The position numbers and the translations under genes are program-made. Below are positions 21,617 to 32,615 of a stretch of DNA of 64,000 nucleotides, piece after piece; within the stretch, counting starts at the first letter, position 1; every line of letters begins with the position of its first letter. This stretch comes from Galaxea fascicularis (Eukaryota > Cnidaria > Anthozoa > Scleractinia > Euphylliidae): contig OX419340.1 of assembly GCA_948470475.1 (NCBI GenBank), forward strand, positions 24,501,567-24,565,566, read 5' to 3'. Under the pieces are notes generated by a model. It made no database searches, had not been told where the DNA came from, and worked only from the letters and a program-made list of their open reading frames with translations.

Positions 21617-24600
21617 ATGGAAAAAGACGCATACCAATGGAACAAACACGAGAAGTTGGAAGATCTTCTGGAGTTTTACAAAACAGCTGCCTCAAGTTAT
21701 GACAAGGTACACAATTGTTTAGTTTTTCAGATTCATTGTACAATTCAAAATGGCTACTTATCGTTGCCATGCGAAGTCTAGTCATCGCACCACCCGTACA
21801 CTGCTGTAGTGAATTCGATTGATTCGCTGCGTTTTAAAATTGAGCTATAAACTTAGCAAAAAACTTTGATTTTGGGTACTCTATAAACCTGAATAGCTCG
21901 TATTTTGAGTCCTGGACCCGGACACTGTGCACAAACAGTAATTGCTATAAATTACTGAAACAATTAATGATTGGGAGACGAAGGGTTATTTACAAAACGT
22001 GGGCCTAGAGGCCATGGTCCACCTCAAATTCCAAACAGGGCTGTGGATAACTGCAGAATACCCAGCCACTTCTGACCACTATTGTAGCCGCATCGTTTGA
22101 AGAACGAGACAGATATAACAATACACACTATTCACATGCAAATAAGTGGCTGGGTATTCTGCAGTTCAGCCCCCCTTAAGACCATAGACTATGTGTATGG
22201 ATTGCAGGGGACCACAGACCACCTGTGTTCCTAGCAAAACTATGAAAATGGTAGATATCAGGTTAAAAATAGTGTTGCTAATTTTTACATCATGCCAGTT
22301 TGCTTCACCAGACTGAGTGTAAACCGGTAACAAATGAATTCAGTTACTTTATACATTTGTCAGCTTTTTTATGTGGGATAGGAAAGATCCAACGTAGAGG
22401 TTTCAGGCCTGCATTCCATTGTTTTAATTGGGTTCATAAAATGTGTTCCCTTGGGATGTTTTGACTTTGTTGGCGATTTGATTGGCTGTGATTATTATTT
22501 TTTTGATATTAATTGTTGATAAGCACATTTTTGATAGTCTAATAGTTGGTTTTGCTGAGTTGTTTGCTTGCTGAGATTCACTAAAAAATGTCTCCAAATG
22601 TCTGATTCACTGAATGATACATTTCAAGTTTAACCTCTGTTGAGATATAGAGAAAAACCCTGGGTCTCGTTCTCAAAAACATTTTATGAATTACTGCTTT
22701 ACACAGCCAGGCAAGTTCTCATGTGCAGTTGATTCATTTCTTGAACTTATATATGCAGTTTTTAAGGATTCCCTAAAAGATATCAATAATTATTTTTATT
22801 GTAATGAGTTTTTTCAAGCTGTGTTAGATACATGTTTACAATTAGACAACTATGATGTATGCACAGATATGACTGTGGTTCGAGAACATGTTTGCACTTT
22901 TTATTTGAGGCAACATTGCAACTCATTTGCTACAGTCGGAGAAAACCCAAAAAACATTGCAATGAAACTAGTGCTCCTGCAGTCCCGCATTCCCGGAGTT
23001 GGAGAAAAATGAAAACACATCGCAATGAAGCCAGTGCTCTCACACTCCCGTATTCCTGAACTCAAAGCAGAATGAAAAGACAGAGCAATGAAATGACTGC
23101 CACCGCAGTCTTGCACTTCCAAAGTTAAATAAGAATGAAATTGAAGCTATTGGTGTTTGTGACCTGTCTGGCCTTCTGTCTGGACGGAATTTGCTTGAAC
23201 AGTATTTAACCGATTTCAAAAACTGAGGTTAAACCAACAGATGCAGATATTTTCTGCTACTTAATGCAGAAGAAGGCTTGACCAAAGGTCAAACCAGCAT
23301 GACGTGATAGTTAATGATTGTCAATCCTGACGTTCGCTGACGTACCATTTGTAATGCTACATTAGGGTCACTTTCTTCATTTTTCGATCACTGGGTTTAC
23401 TACCTTGGCTGTATTTCAGATTATCTAAGACAGATCATTTTAATTATCCCATAAGCAGTCATCTCCAATATTTTTCTTGGGTGTCCATTTGTGGGAATAA
23501 TTCACATTAACGGCAACAAACTCACCTTACAAAACTATCGACTGTTATCATCACTGCAAATACTTCCCATACATCCCACGTGAATGCTGTTTTATTAAAC
23601 TGTTTGTCTTCATCTCTTTATGTGAACTGCTGCATCTTTTTTGTTTACAGCCAGCACAGAAAATGTTTTTGGTCATCTGTCTTCAAATGGCTTAAAATTT
23701 ATATTTCAAAATTAAGATTTTTATGCAATATACCAGATATCATGCTCCGTTTTATAACAGTGTTTCACACTGGACATTGCAAAATCACATTGTTATCACT
23801 GGCCAACAAGTAACATGAATTGGTGCAAAAGTATCTCAATTTTGATGGGCTAAAAGCATGCAACCAGTTACTGGCCTGGCATTGTTTTCGTTATGTCATT
23901 CCTACAGACAATAGATTTATACATGCAGAAGTGATGTCATGTTGCAGACAATAGTTTTACATTTCCACAAAATATCGACACCTTAGGGGCGATCCGCACT
24001 AGCGACAATTTTGTTTGTTGTCGCGAGAATGTTGCACCAAGTAAAATGATCGTGACAATATCGCGGCAATTTCTGATCCGCATTTGCATCCCAGACACAG
24101 GCGTTTTTGAATGACATTTGTGTTTTCTTATTCCTTGACCATTTATCGTACACCTTTCGGCCCGCTTCATCCAAATCGGTCAGTGACTCCGACGAGCTGG
24201 TTTGTTGGCTTGAACCTGGGCTCGGAGTACCGCTAGCGCTGACAGACATCGACGAACTCTGCGAACTCCCCCCAAAAATCTACGTTATTGGGCCCATACT
24301 GGACTTGGGATGGAGTTAATGAGTAATGATAATGTGGCTGCATCGGGCGTTGATTTGGGTCTTCAAAACCGCTTCTGGAAGGGTAAAAATCGCCTCCAAA
24401 GTTGAAGGGAAAATTTCCGTGCGCCATTGTTTGATACTTCATGCGCTTTACTACATCGCATTATTTGATATTCAGTTCTTATCAAAACAAAAGTTGTTAT
24501 TTTAACTTCGTTCGTCGCACATTGGCGTGCCCCTGAGGCAGGCCGACGGAACGTTTGAAGTTTGTTCGGTGCAGCAAAATTTTGTCACGTTGCGGAATTA

Positions 24601-27206
24601 CGTCCACACTGGCGATGTGACTTGATTGACAAATTCTGTCAGTCATTGCACCTTATCAAAACAGACTTGTCGCTAGTGCGGATCGGCCCTTAGCCACGGA
24701 AGATCAAGCTCCCCCTCAAATTCAAAGATTATTGATTATTTCATAGGCAGTCTGTTTCCTTCCCAACCATTCACAGCAAAGGTGACTTAAGCTTCTTTGC
24801 AGCAGTAGAGTTTTTAATAAGACTGGACTGTTGTTTGGGTTTCCATCAGTTCAAACATGGCTTGTTAAATTCAAAACTTGTGATCCCTGAGGCATCAGTT
24901 TAACATTCAGAATTGTTCCAACAATCTTGTTCCAACAATGTTGGAGGAATGTTGAGTGACACCTAGTAGTTCCAGCCAACAAGTGATTAGGTTGGCATGG
25001 TAAACAAATGTTTCTGAATGTTTTTTTCCAGGCCATTTTGTTTTCCTTGGATAATGTACCTTACAATTTTGCCATTCCAGCAAATATTAATTCCACTCAA
25101 TGGGAGGTTTTTTCCAGATTACACCCCCTCCCCCACGCCTTTGGAAACTCCAATTCAGCCCTAAATATTTTTTCAAAAACATTGACCTTTGGGACATTTC
25201 CCTCCCCCACCCCAAACCTCTTTGAAGTTTTCCCTAACCTTCTGTGGGATTGGTAGGGATATTTTCTGAGTATATTAAATTATCCATAAGATCTTTAAAG
25301 TAAAAATTGGATCATTTTCAATAGTATCTCGAGCTCAAGAGATGCTTAACTAACAGACAAAATCCAAACTCTCGCAGTTAGTGAGAATGATGACTGTATT
25401 TAGGAAGGCTTGCTATTTCAAGAAGGGGTTTTGCATTGACAGTGTATGTGGGTGGGAACTGTTTTGTTTGGGTGCTAATAAATGTTTATTGTAAGTTACT
25501 TTCATTTTCTAAAATGGATTTCTTCCTTGTTTGAGGCATTTGGCTATTTTTTTAGTAAAGTGATTTTATTTAATGAATATTGCTACTTTTGAGGTTGTGT
25601 ATTTTGTAAGGAAAGAAAACATTGACGACTAGCGCGCTATAAATGAGGAATCACTATAGTTAAGGAAGGGCTTTAGGGGCCGTCGACATATTCACTTTTT
25701 TCCCGCTTGACATCAACTGGACGATTAAGGAGGGGGAGGGGGTAAGTGAGGGGCATTTTTTAGCAAAACTGAAAAAAGCAGTAAAGCATACGTCGAGTAG
25801 GAAGGCAAGCTGCTGGCTAGCAGGTTCAGCTTAAAAGATGGCGGCCTTATATGGTGATTCTGGTACTGAATACGCTTCTTAATATTGATAATATTGAAGT
25901 CGGCTATATATACACCGATGTTGCCATAGAATAGGTAGGGGAGAGCATCATTTTCTTTATAGAAGTTTTCTCTTCGTTTAAAATAAGTAAATTGCGTTGA
26001 TACTATTGATACTTAATTGTTATGATATCTTCACATACATGCAATGCATGTCACCAACGTACTGAAATGAGGTGACTTTTGGGGCATTTTAAGTGAACTT
26101 TAAGGGAAGAGGGGGGGGGGGGTCTGACCTAAACGTCCAGTTGACATTAGGAGGGGAAGAAGTGAATCTGTCGACGGCCCCTTGTGACTATCACCATAGG
26201 TAATAAATGTAGCTGGTTATGAAACTCATCAAGTTTCTTTGTTTAATTTTTTTGTTCGCTTTTTTGGCCTTGACCCTGCACAAAACCCGACAGAAACACA
26301 CTTTTTTGGCAGGATAACCAATGAAAAGTTTCCACTAATTTATTTACAACTAACTTGGGAACCAAAAACAAAAGATTGTGCAGAGTCACGGTCGGTTCAA
26401 CATCTATTGCGACTGCATTGTTCTTGCTTTTGAAATTCCCAGGGTTTCATAACCAGTCTCTAGATTAATTATGCTATCACGGTCTTAAGAGCATTGCATT
26501 AAGTTTGTGTGGGGTGGGGTATGAGGTGTTGGGGAGGAGGGGATAGATCCTGCATTTGCCAGATAAATAAAATGTTGTTATGATACAATAAGTCATTTGA
26601 TAAATGGAACAAACATATTTTATTCCATGGCTTAACACATAAGACGCGCGGATATTTTGAGAGTTGCATAGTCAGATTTTTTTCGGAAAAGTACTGACCA
26701 GCATTGAGCAAAACGTCCGCACGTATGATTTATGTCAATCCATCGCGGAATAAGAGATTTATTAAAGAAGACAACGGTCACTTCTAATAAGTTAACTATT
26801 TTTTTAAAAGCAACTAAGGCGTCGTTCACACCTGGTGCCTGGGCACTGTACCCGGGCACGGTGCCTGACGGGAACCAATGTGAACACGACCTATTTTAAG
26901 TGCCAGTGCCAATAATTGGGCACGGTGCTCGGGCACGGGTACAAGGTCGAGACCTTGTACTCGGGTACTGAATCGGGCACAGTCACAAGTCTGCACACGA
27001 TTCTAGCGAGTGCCCAAGAACTCTGCAAACCCCTGCTTCTAGCAGTTATTTTACCCAAAAATCCCTGCTCTTTAGTTTCAAAATGGAGGAAGTCTGAACA
27101 AGGCACAGTTTCGTACCGGTGCCCGGGCACCAAGTGTGAATGACGCCTGAGCTTACAGAGGTGGGAACCATCTCTGAAGTTTCCGTTACCTTTTTTTTTT
27201 TTTTCC

Positions 27207-27237
<31 letters not shown>

Positions 27238-27867
27238 CTTTTTAAGTGAGCCATTCCCTCGGCTTAAGTTGGTTGACATATTTTCTTATTATTAATCAAC
27301 TCCCTGTTGTAGGATGTCAAAGATAACAGAGGGTATGTTGGCCCTGAAACTGCATCAAAAGTATTTGCACGCAACTTGAAACAGCATAACTTCTCAGAAG
27401 ACGCTAAGATCCTAGATGTTGGAGCAGGGACTGGTCTGGTTGGAGTAGAACTTAGCAAGAGAAACTTCACCAATATTGATGCTTTGGATGTCTCACAAGC
27501 AATTCTCGATGAAGCAGAAAAGAAAGGAGTCTACAAGCAACTTTTCGTTGACTTGTTAGGTCCTCAACAACGTTTGAATCTCGCGGACGACTGCTACGAT
27601 GCTGCCATTGCAGTCGGTGTTTTTACGTTAAACCATGTGAAGGCTGAAGGCGCCATGGATGAAATGGCGCGAATAGTGCGGCCAGGCGGCTTGGTGTGTT
27701 TTACCATCAGGGAGGATGTCATGTTTAAAGAAGAATACGGATACGAGAAGAAAATGAAGCAGTTGTGTCATGACAAAGTTTGGAAACTTGTATCGCAGAG
27801 CGAGGAACAGTACCATACCAAGAATGACTTTTTGAAATGCTTTGTGTACATTTACGAAGTCTTATAG
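21617..27867 (+). CDS. METTL27: METTL27-like (WBSCR27) SAM-dependent methyltransferase, two coding exons
   Basis: Exons are 21617-21706 and 27313-27867, both joined in phase 0 (GAC AAG | gtacac ... ttgtag | GAT GTC), predicting 214 aa. The junction gives SSYDKDVKDNRGYVGPETAS, matching the conserved start of METTL27 proteins. The SAM-binding motif ILDVGAGTGLVGVEL lies just after, followed by IDALDVSQAILDEA, DAAIAVGVFTLNHV and a VRPGGLVCFTIRED strand, the usual class I methyltransferase order. The substrate of METTL27 is not established. The length is slightly below the vertebrate protein. The ATG at 21617 has good context (GAAATGG). An in-frame ATG at 21545 would add 24 hydrophobic residues but lies inside a repeat arm. 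The 5.6-kb intron is packed with DNA-transposon derivatives. Confidence 0.85.
22049..22166. mobile_element. Short MITE in the METTL27-like intron
   Basis: Terminal inverted repeats start AACTGCAGAATACCCAGCC at 22049 and end in the inverse at 22166. The element is 118 bp and non-coding. Confidence 0.7.
22686..23012 (+). pseudogene. Fragment of a transposon-type ORF
   Basis: A 108-codon frame begins MNYCFTQPGKFSCAVDSFLE. The GxFSCAxDSFLE string, with an aligned Cys, resembles a motif I associate with multi-copy, transposon-linked proteins in cnidarians and fishes, and loosely resembles a cysteine-protease active-site box. That is recollection, not a search result. The C-terminal third runs into a 60-bp tandem repeat. 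It has no start context or splice sites and lies in the METTL27-like intron, so it is probably a remnant. Confidence 0.3.
22940..23120. repeat. Minisatellite, about 60-bp unit, three copies
   Basis: Three degenerate copies share GCAATGAAA...GCAGTCCCGCATTCCC-type segments with AAAACACATCGCAATGAA variants. Confidence 0.55.
23986..24689 (-). mobile_element. PIF/Harbinger-like element, internally deleted
   Basis: Terminal inverted repeats share GATCCGCACTAGCGACAA near both ends, preceded by GGGGC on the left and GGGCC on the right. A TTA target duplication flanks them (23983-23985 and 24690-24692). A 3-bp TWA duplication is typical of PIF/Harbinger. The interior carries a broken reading frame for a Myb/SANT-like accessory protein and no transposase. 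It sits in the METTL27-like intron. Confidence 0.75.
24000..24442 (-). pseudogene. Broken Myb/SANT-like accessory ORF of the Harbinger-like element
   Basis: An ATG at 24442 opens a Pro/Tyr/Phe-rich N-terminus (MKYQTMAHGNFPFNFGG) that ends at a TAG near 24233. A frame shifted by one continues with MSVSASGTPSPG and a Ser-rich linker into DEAGRKVYDKWSRNKKTQ, the kind of segment that precedes the Myb/SANT fold in Harbinger accessory proteins. After about 20 more residues the similarity stops and a join to terminal sequence is apparent. I read it as a frameshifted and internally deleted gene. Confidence 0.5.
25676..26181. mobile_element. MITE, about 506 bp, GGGGCCGTCGACA ends
   Basis: The ends are about 48-bp imperfect inverted repeats starting GGGGCCGTCGACATATTCAC on the left and returning on the right, each finishing at CAACTGGACG. 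The left flank is TTA and the right flank TTG, possibly a mutated 3-bp target duplication as in PIF/Harbinger. No coding capacity. Confidence 0.7.
26214..26455. mobile_element. MITE family with TGGTTATGAAAC ends, copy 1
   Basis: The ends are TGGTTATGAAAC and GTTTCATAACCA. The interior shares TTTTTTGGCCTTGACC, GCACAAAAC and AGATTGTGCA blocks with the copy at 43209-43449, so it is a dispersed family of about 240 bp. It lies in the METTL27-like intron. Confidence 0.7.
26818..27147. mobile_element. MITE with GGCGTCGTTCACAC ends
   Basis: Inverted ends GGCGTCGTTCACACCTGGTG and, at the right, CACCAAGTGTGAATGACGCC are followed inward by GGGCAC-rich subterminal repeats. Flanking triplets are TAA on the left and TGA on the right. 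It is non-coding and lies 165 bp upstream of METTL27-like exon 2. Confidence 0.7.
27190..27238. repeat. Poly-T plus (TTG)n microsatellite
   Basis: A T run is followed by about ten GTT units, 75 bp upstream of the METTL27-like exon 2 acceptor. Confidence 0.8.
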
Positions 27868-28629
27868 CAAGTCTGTGCAAGGCTTTAACCTTGGAACCCT
27901 AATATTTAGCAGGTATATTCTTGCACTGCTCTCCATACATTTTCTATGGTAACGATGACGAGAATTTGTTTGACAATCAAGACCTTTGTCACTTGTTGAT
28001 CGCTTCTTTCTTTCTCACAACCCTTATGTTTGACTGAACAGTATTACTGTAAGGAGAAATTAAACATTAATCATTCTTAGGGGTTGAAGGGTTAGCGGCA
28101 GTTAATCGTAAAAACAAGCGAAACCCTTTAAAGATGATACATTTGCTTTGAAAGTTCAAGGTGAAAAGTTTTTCGTGAGTCTCCGAGTTTACTGGTCGAC
28201 GCTGTGTCTCTGCTTTCTGGTTGAAAGTGTGGCTTCCAAAAAATCGATTCACCTTATTGTTGCTAAGACATTTATGTGTCGTAAAAGGAGTTTGTGAGTT
28301 CACATTCTCGCAACAATCCCATCAGTAGATCGAGTCCTTCTTATTTTACGTAAGAACCTGATGCGGTTAAGTGTAAGCTACACACAGCCTCTTTTGCTTT
28401 CATGTCTTCTACGCCCAAAATGTAACGAGAAATTGTATTTACTTTGATTCTAAGATGAAAGTTTTGCGTAAATTTGGGACCGAAAATCAGAAGGACTTAT
28501 TCTATCATCGATCGCTTTCTAGACTACAAGCACTAGGTCAAGGATGTCTCCCTGACACAGACAAATTTGTGCGCATTCTGTGACAGTAAGGGGAGTGTAG
28601 ATCTATCTAAAGGCAACACAAAATTAAAA
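27868..28629. other. METTL27-like 3' flank, no further gene
   Basis: The 3' untranslated region and intergenic DNA. No clear canonical AATAAA is seen close to the stop. Confidence 0.4.
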
Positions 28630-28822
28630 CGCTGTGGCTATATGCCCGGCAGCCGGGCAGGGTCTCAAAATAACTACTAACTACTAGACAAATCCGAACA
28701 AGTATAGGACACTTTCAAAATGCTAGGTCAAAGCATTTCTTTTAAATCTATAAAAATGTCTGACTTCCGGGCATTAAGTTTTTTTGAGACCCTACTCGAC
28801 TGCCGGGCATATAGCCACAGCG
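28630..28822. mobile_element. MITE with CGCTGTGGCTATATGCCCGG ends
   Basis: The terminal inverted repeats are about 40 bp. Both ends share CGCTGTGGCTATATGCCCGG and GGGTCTC. The element is 193 bp and non-coding. Confidence 0.7.
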
Positions 28823-29650
28823 ATATTAAAATTCCTTTTGGGATTCCGTAACGGGCCCTGATAGGATCTGGTTTATACGGCGTACTGCGAATTTGTTAGA
28901 TCATATCGTGATGAGCACAACGTATGCGCAATAACAAACAGAAGCACCATTCCTATCTCATATCCAGATCGACTTTTGTGTAAACTGCGCGTAGCCCCTT
29001 GGTAACGATGCAAAAGCCAGGGAAAACTTGCGCGCGTCAGAATTGCCTTTTCCTCGTTGGATCCACAACTAAACACCGAAACCTAAACTAAAGTCTCGAA
29101 GGTCAATACTTGCCTTGTGTTGTGGCTCTGAAGAGAGACACCCCTACCAACTCGAACTGGGAGCGTTCGAGCGGTCCGCCGATGGCGGTCCAACGCATCC
29201 CCCATTTAAAATCCTGGCCACGGGCCTGCAATCTTAAGAGGTGCACAGTAACAATGCTGTTTACTATTCTGTTGCAAAACGGCAAACTTCTATTTCAGTC
29301 CAAGCCTTAGGAGGGTCTAACTTTGTTTGGAGGAGGTAGTGTTTAACAGGGGGAACGACTACCTTTTCAAAGGTTTCATTCATTGGACTCTCCATTCATT
29401 CAATATAAAGTATGCATGCATGCCAAGCGTTATGCACTGGCCAGCGGATACAAGAAATGTTTAACACGAAGCGAAGTTTCCCAGTTAAAAACGAAGTCTA
29501 GTCGGCTGTGTATAAATAACTGGGTTTGACTCAAATCAATTCTGTTAATTTTTTTTTAATTCTGTTACTCCAGATATTAACATGTTTCCCTTTTTTTCTT
29601 ACAATTTCGCGCGCATTTAAAATCACACAGGTTCGCGCGCTTCCCCACGT
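28823..29650. other. Intergenic upstream of the coiled-coil gene
   Basis: No gene is recognised. Short overlapping frames near 28870-29310 on both strands have no support. Confidence 0.4.
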
Positions 29651-29658
29651 TCGTAGAG

Positions 29659-29735
29659 TGACGTCATAATCAGTTACCATGGATGTTGCGATAAAAGCTA
29701 CGTTTACAATGAAAATTAATCGGTTCTGCTGTTGA
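29659..29735 (+). promoter_or_regulatory. CRE site and upstream ORF before the coiled-coil gene
   Basis: A perfect palindromic TGACGTCA (CRE/ATF site) lies at 29659-29666. An ATG in strong context (ACCATGG) at 29679 opens an 18-codon frame ending at TGA 29733-29735, 15 nt before the main ATG at 29751. If transcription starts upstream of it, this uORF could dampen translation of the main frame. The CRE could alternatively lie in the core promoter and the uORF be untranscribed. Confidence 0.35.
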
Positions 29736-29750
29736 GCAGCACATGTAAAA

Positions 29751-32584
29751 ATGGATCGAAAATGGATATCGAAAACTACGAGTGGTGTATTCAGTTACTT
29801 GTACAATCAGATCACTGGTGAAAATGAGAGCGTGAGAACAAACAGCTCACGGAGTGCGCTCTCCAAAGGAATGTGGGTGACAGATCTTCCCACAAACAAC
29901 TACAAACCTCTTGAGGCTTCGCATGGCGCAAGGGCCATAGCTAAAAAGGTGCGGTTTATTTTTTATTAATTTTTTTTACCGGCTGTACTGAAGTAAAGAT
30001 TTGACCTAAGAACTAGGACTTCGGGTTTGTGGTCTGAGAGCTCGGTTCGCGTGAAATTAAAGTACAGTTAAGTAGGTGTTATAGATGAAACTCTGGGAAA
30101 ATGGGGTGAACTGAGATCGAAAGAAAGAAAGGAAGAAAAAGCTATACACATAAATCGGTTGTCCGCTAACGGGATCAGGGGCACCTTGTTGCGGACTATC
30201 TGGCCATCGCCTCTTATTAAATTATTCCCTTAAACATGTAGCCACTGGAGCACAACTCAGCACTCTACGTTTTGTCACCTTGACACTCATCCCGTACGGT
30301 ATAAACAAAACTCCGTCCCAGAATGGTTCTTATAAAAGAAAAATGACAAAAAGATATTAAGGATAGGACGGCAAAAAGCTTGGAACAATACAGGAAACAT
30401 GCGGCTAAAATACAAACGTACCTTATCGGTGACTCTACGTACGACACAAAAAAAACTAACAACAGCGAAAAACATAAAACTAAACAACCTGACTTAAAAC
30501 CTATAAACAAAGAGGCGAAAATGAAAAACCTGCACAAAATAGATTGCCTTTTAAGAACTAAGACAAACGAAAGAGGTGTGAGGGTACATGGATATGAAAG
30601 CGTTACGTAAGGAAACAAAGAAAAAACAAATGAAAGTGTTGAACAGTTACGCAACTACCTTCAAATCCAGTATTTTCCAATTTTCCATATTTTCAACATT
30701 CCCACCAACAATTCTTCTTACTTCCAAACATCCTCAAACATTTACTGCACCAAGGACTCCAACCTGATAAATCCATTTTTTGATTGAACGACTAAATCTT
30801 GGCGAGATATTTAAGGAAAAGTACTGAAATGTACGGAAAACACCGCATTTACTTGTACCTCCAACTTAAGAAATGTCTAAAATCGATTGATTCCTACAAA
30901 GTGGATCATGAAGCAAGATCTTAACTCCAAGAAAGTATCAATAACAGAGAGTAAAACACCAATTTCAAGAGCCGCAGAGTTTTATACAACAAGAGATTTA
31001 TTTTCTCCACCATGTTTCATCGTGATTTTTTTTTTTTTTCATATCTGTCAAGATTAAAATCGTACTTGAAGGTTCATAACGCACAAGACATTTAACTGGA
31101 TTTTACTTTAGGCGGAAAATGTATACGACGTATATATTCAGTGACACGAGATCCTTAGACTACCTGAAATAAAACATGCAGTGTTTTTAGCCTTCACGCA
31201 TATATGATCGTCTAGAGACCAAATATGTAACACAGACCTCACGAGTTGTGTCCAGAACTGTTCCTCAGACGCCTTGCCATATGACATTTTTTATTTCAGT
31301 ATAAGAGAGAGCAAGATCTGGAAGAGAAGATCGCTTCACTCAGGGAACAGTGTAACGGTGAGTTTTTCACACTATCCGTTCTGGATAGAAACGAAACAGC
31401 GGTTTTTACTTCAAGGCAAACGGACTGAACATAGTAAACACTAATGTAAGTTTGGGAGATCAAAGAAACAGGTAAGCCATCCATCTTAGCGGAGGATGAA
31501 GGATACTTGACTTTCGGCAGTTTCTTAGTTTCAGGTATTAAAAGGCTTTTGTCGGATCGTAAAAGTAATGGGACTATATTCATGAAATGGCCGTACCCTC
31601 CTCCTGTTGGATGAAAATGTCATCATAGACATCTTCTAATTACGCTGTAAACCTCATCGCAAACTCTTCTAGGTCCGCAGTTCTGTAACTCGTGCAAGGT
31701 CCTTAACCAGTGGCGTGGCATTTTCTCAGTGAGAAACTTGCACGATAGGTTCACATAATTACATGTTTATTTTTCACCCTGTGTTCTCAGCTAAAAACAA
31801 GGAAATAGTTTGTCTTCAAGACAAGCTGTCTGAGTTACAAAAGAATGGAGAGAAAAAGGCCAGTGACTTGGCAAAGAAACTGGAAGATAAAGAACACCTA
31901 ATGAAAAAAGCAAAGAAGTTTGTTTCTGTTACAAAGGGGAAATTACTGAAAAAAGAAGCAGAGGTTGAAGAGCTTAGCAACGAGCTGCAGTCATTCAAAG
32001 GTGAAGGTCTTTATTTTCTTAACCTGACTGGCTGGCTGACAGACCGTGACTGGCTGACTGACGGGATGACCGACTGAGTCTGACTGAGTGACTGGCTGAC
32101 TGACTGACTGACTGACTGACTGACTGACTGACTGACTGCAGATGTGCTGACTTGTTGTCTGACTGGTTGGATGACTTACTGACTGACTGGCTGGCTGGCT
32201 GACAGACGGAGTGACGGGATAGCTGGCTGACTGACTGGCCAACTGACTGACTGACTGACTGACTGACTGACTGGCTGGCTGGCCGGCTCGCCGGATGACT
32301 GACTGACTGATTGACTCACTGACTCACTGACTGGCTGCCTGGCTGGCTGGATGGTTGACTGACTGAATGATTGACCAATTGACTGACTGACTGACTGACT
32401 GACTGACTGGGTGGCTACCTGACGTATTGACTACCTAGCTGGCTGACTGACTGACTGACTGACTGACTGACTGACTGGCTGACTGACTGAATGACTGACT
32501 GTTTGACTGACAAACTGGGTGACTGCCTGACGTATTGAATAACTATCTGGCTGACTGACTGACTGACTGACTGACTGATTAACT

Positions 32585-32615
<31 letters not shown>

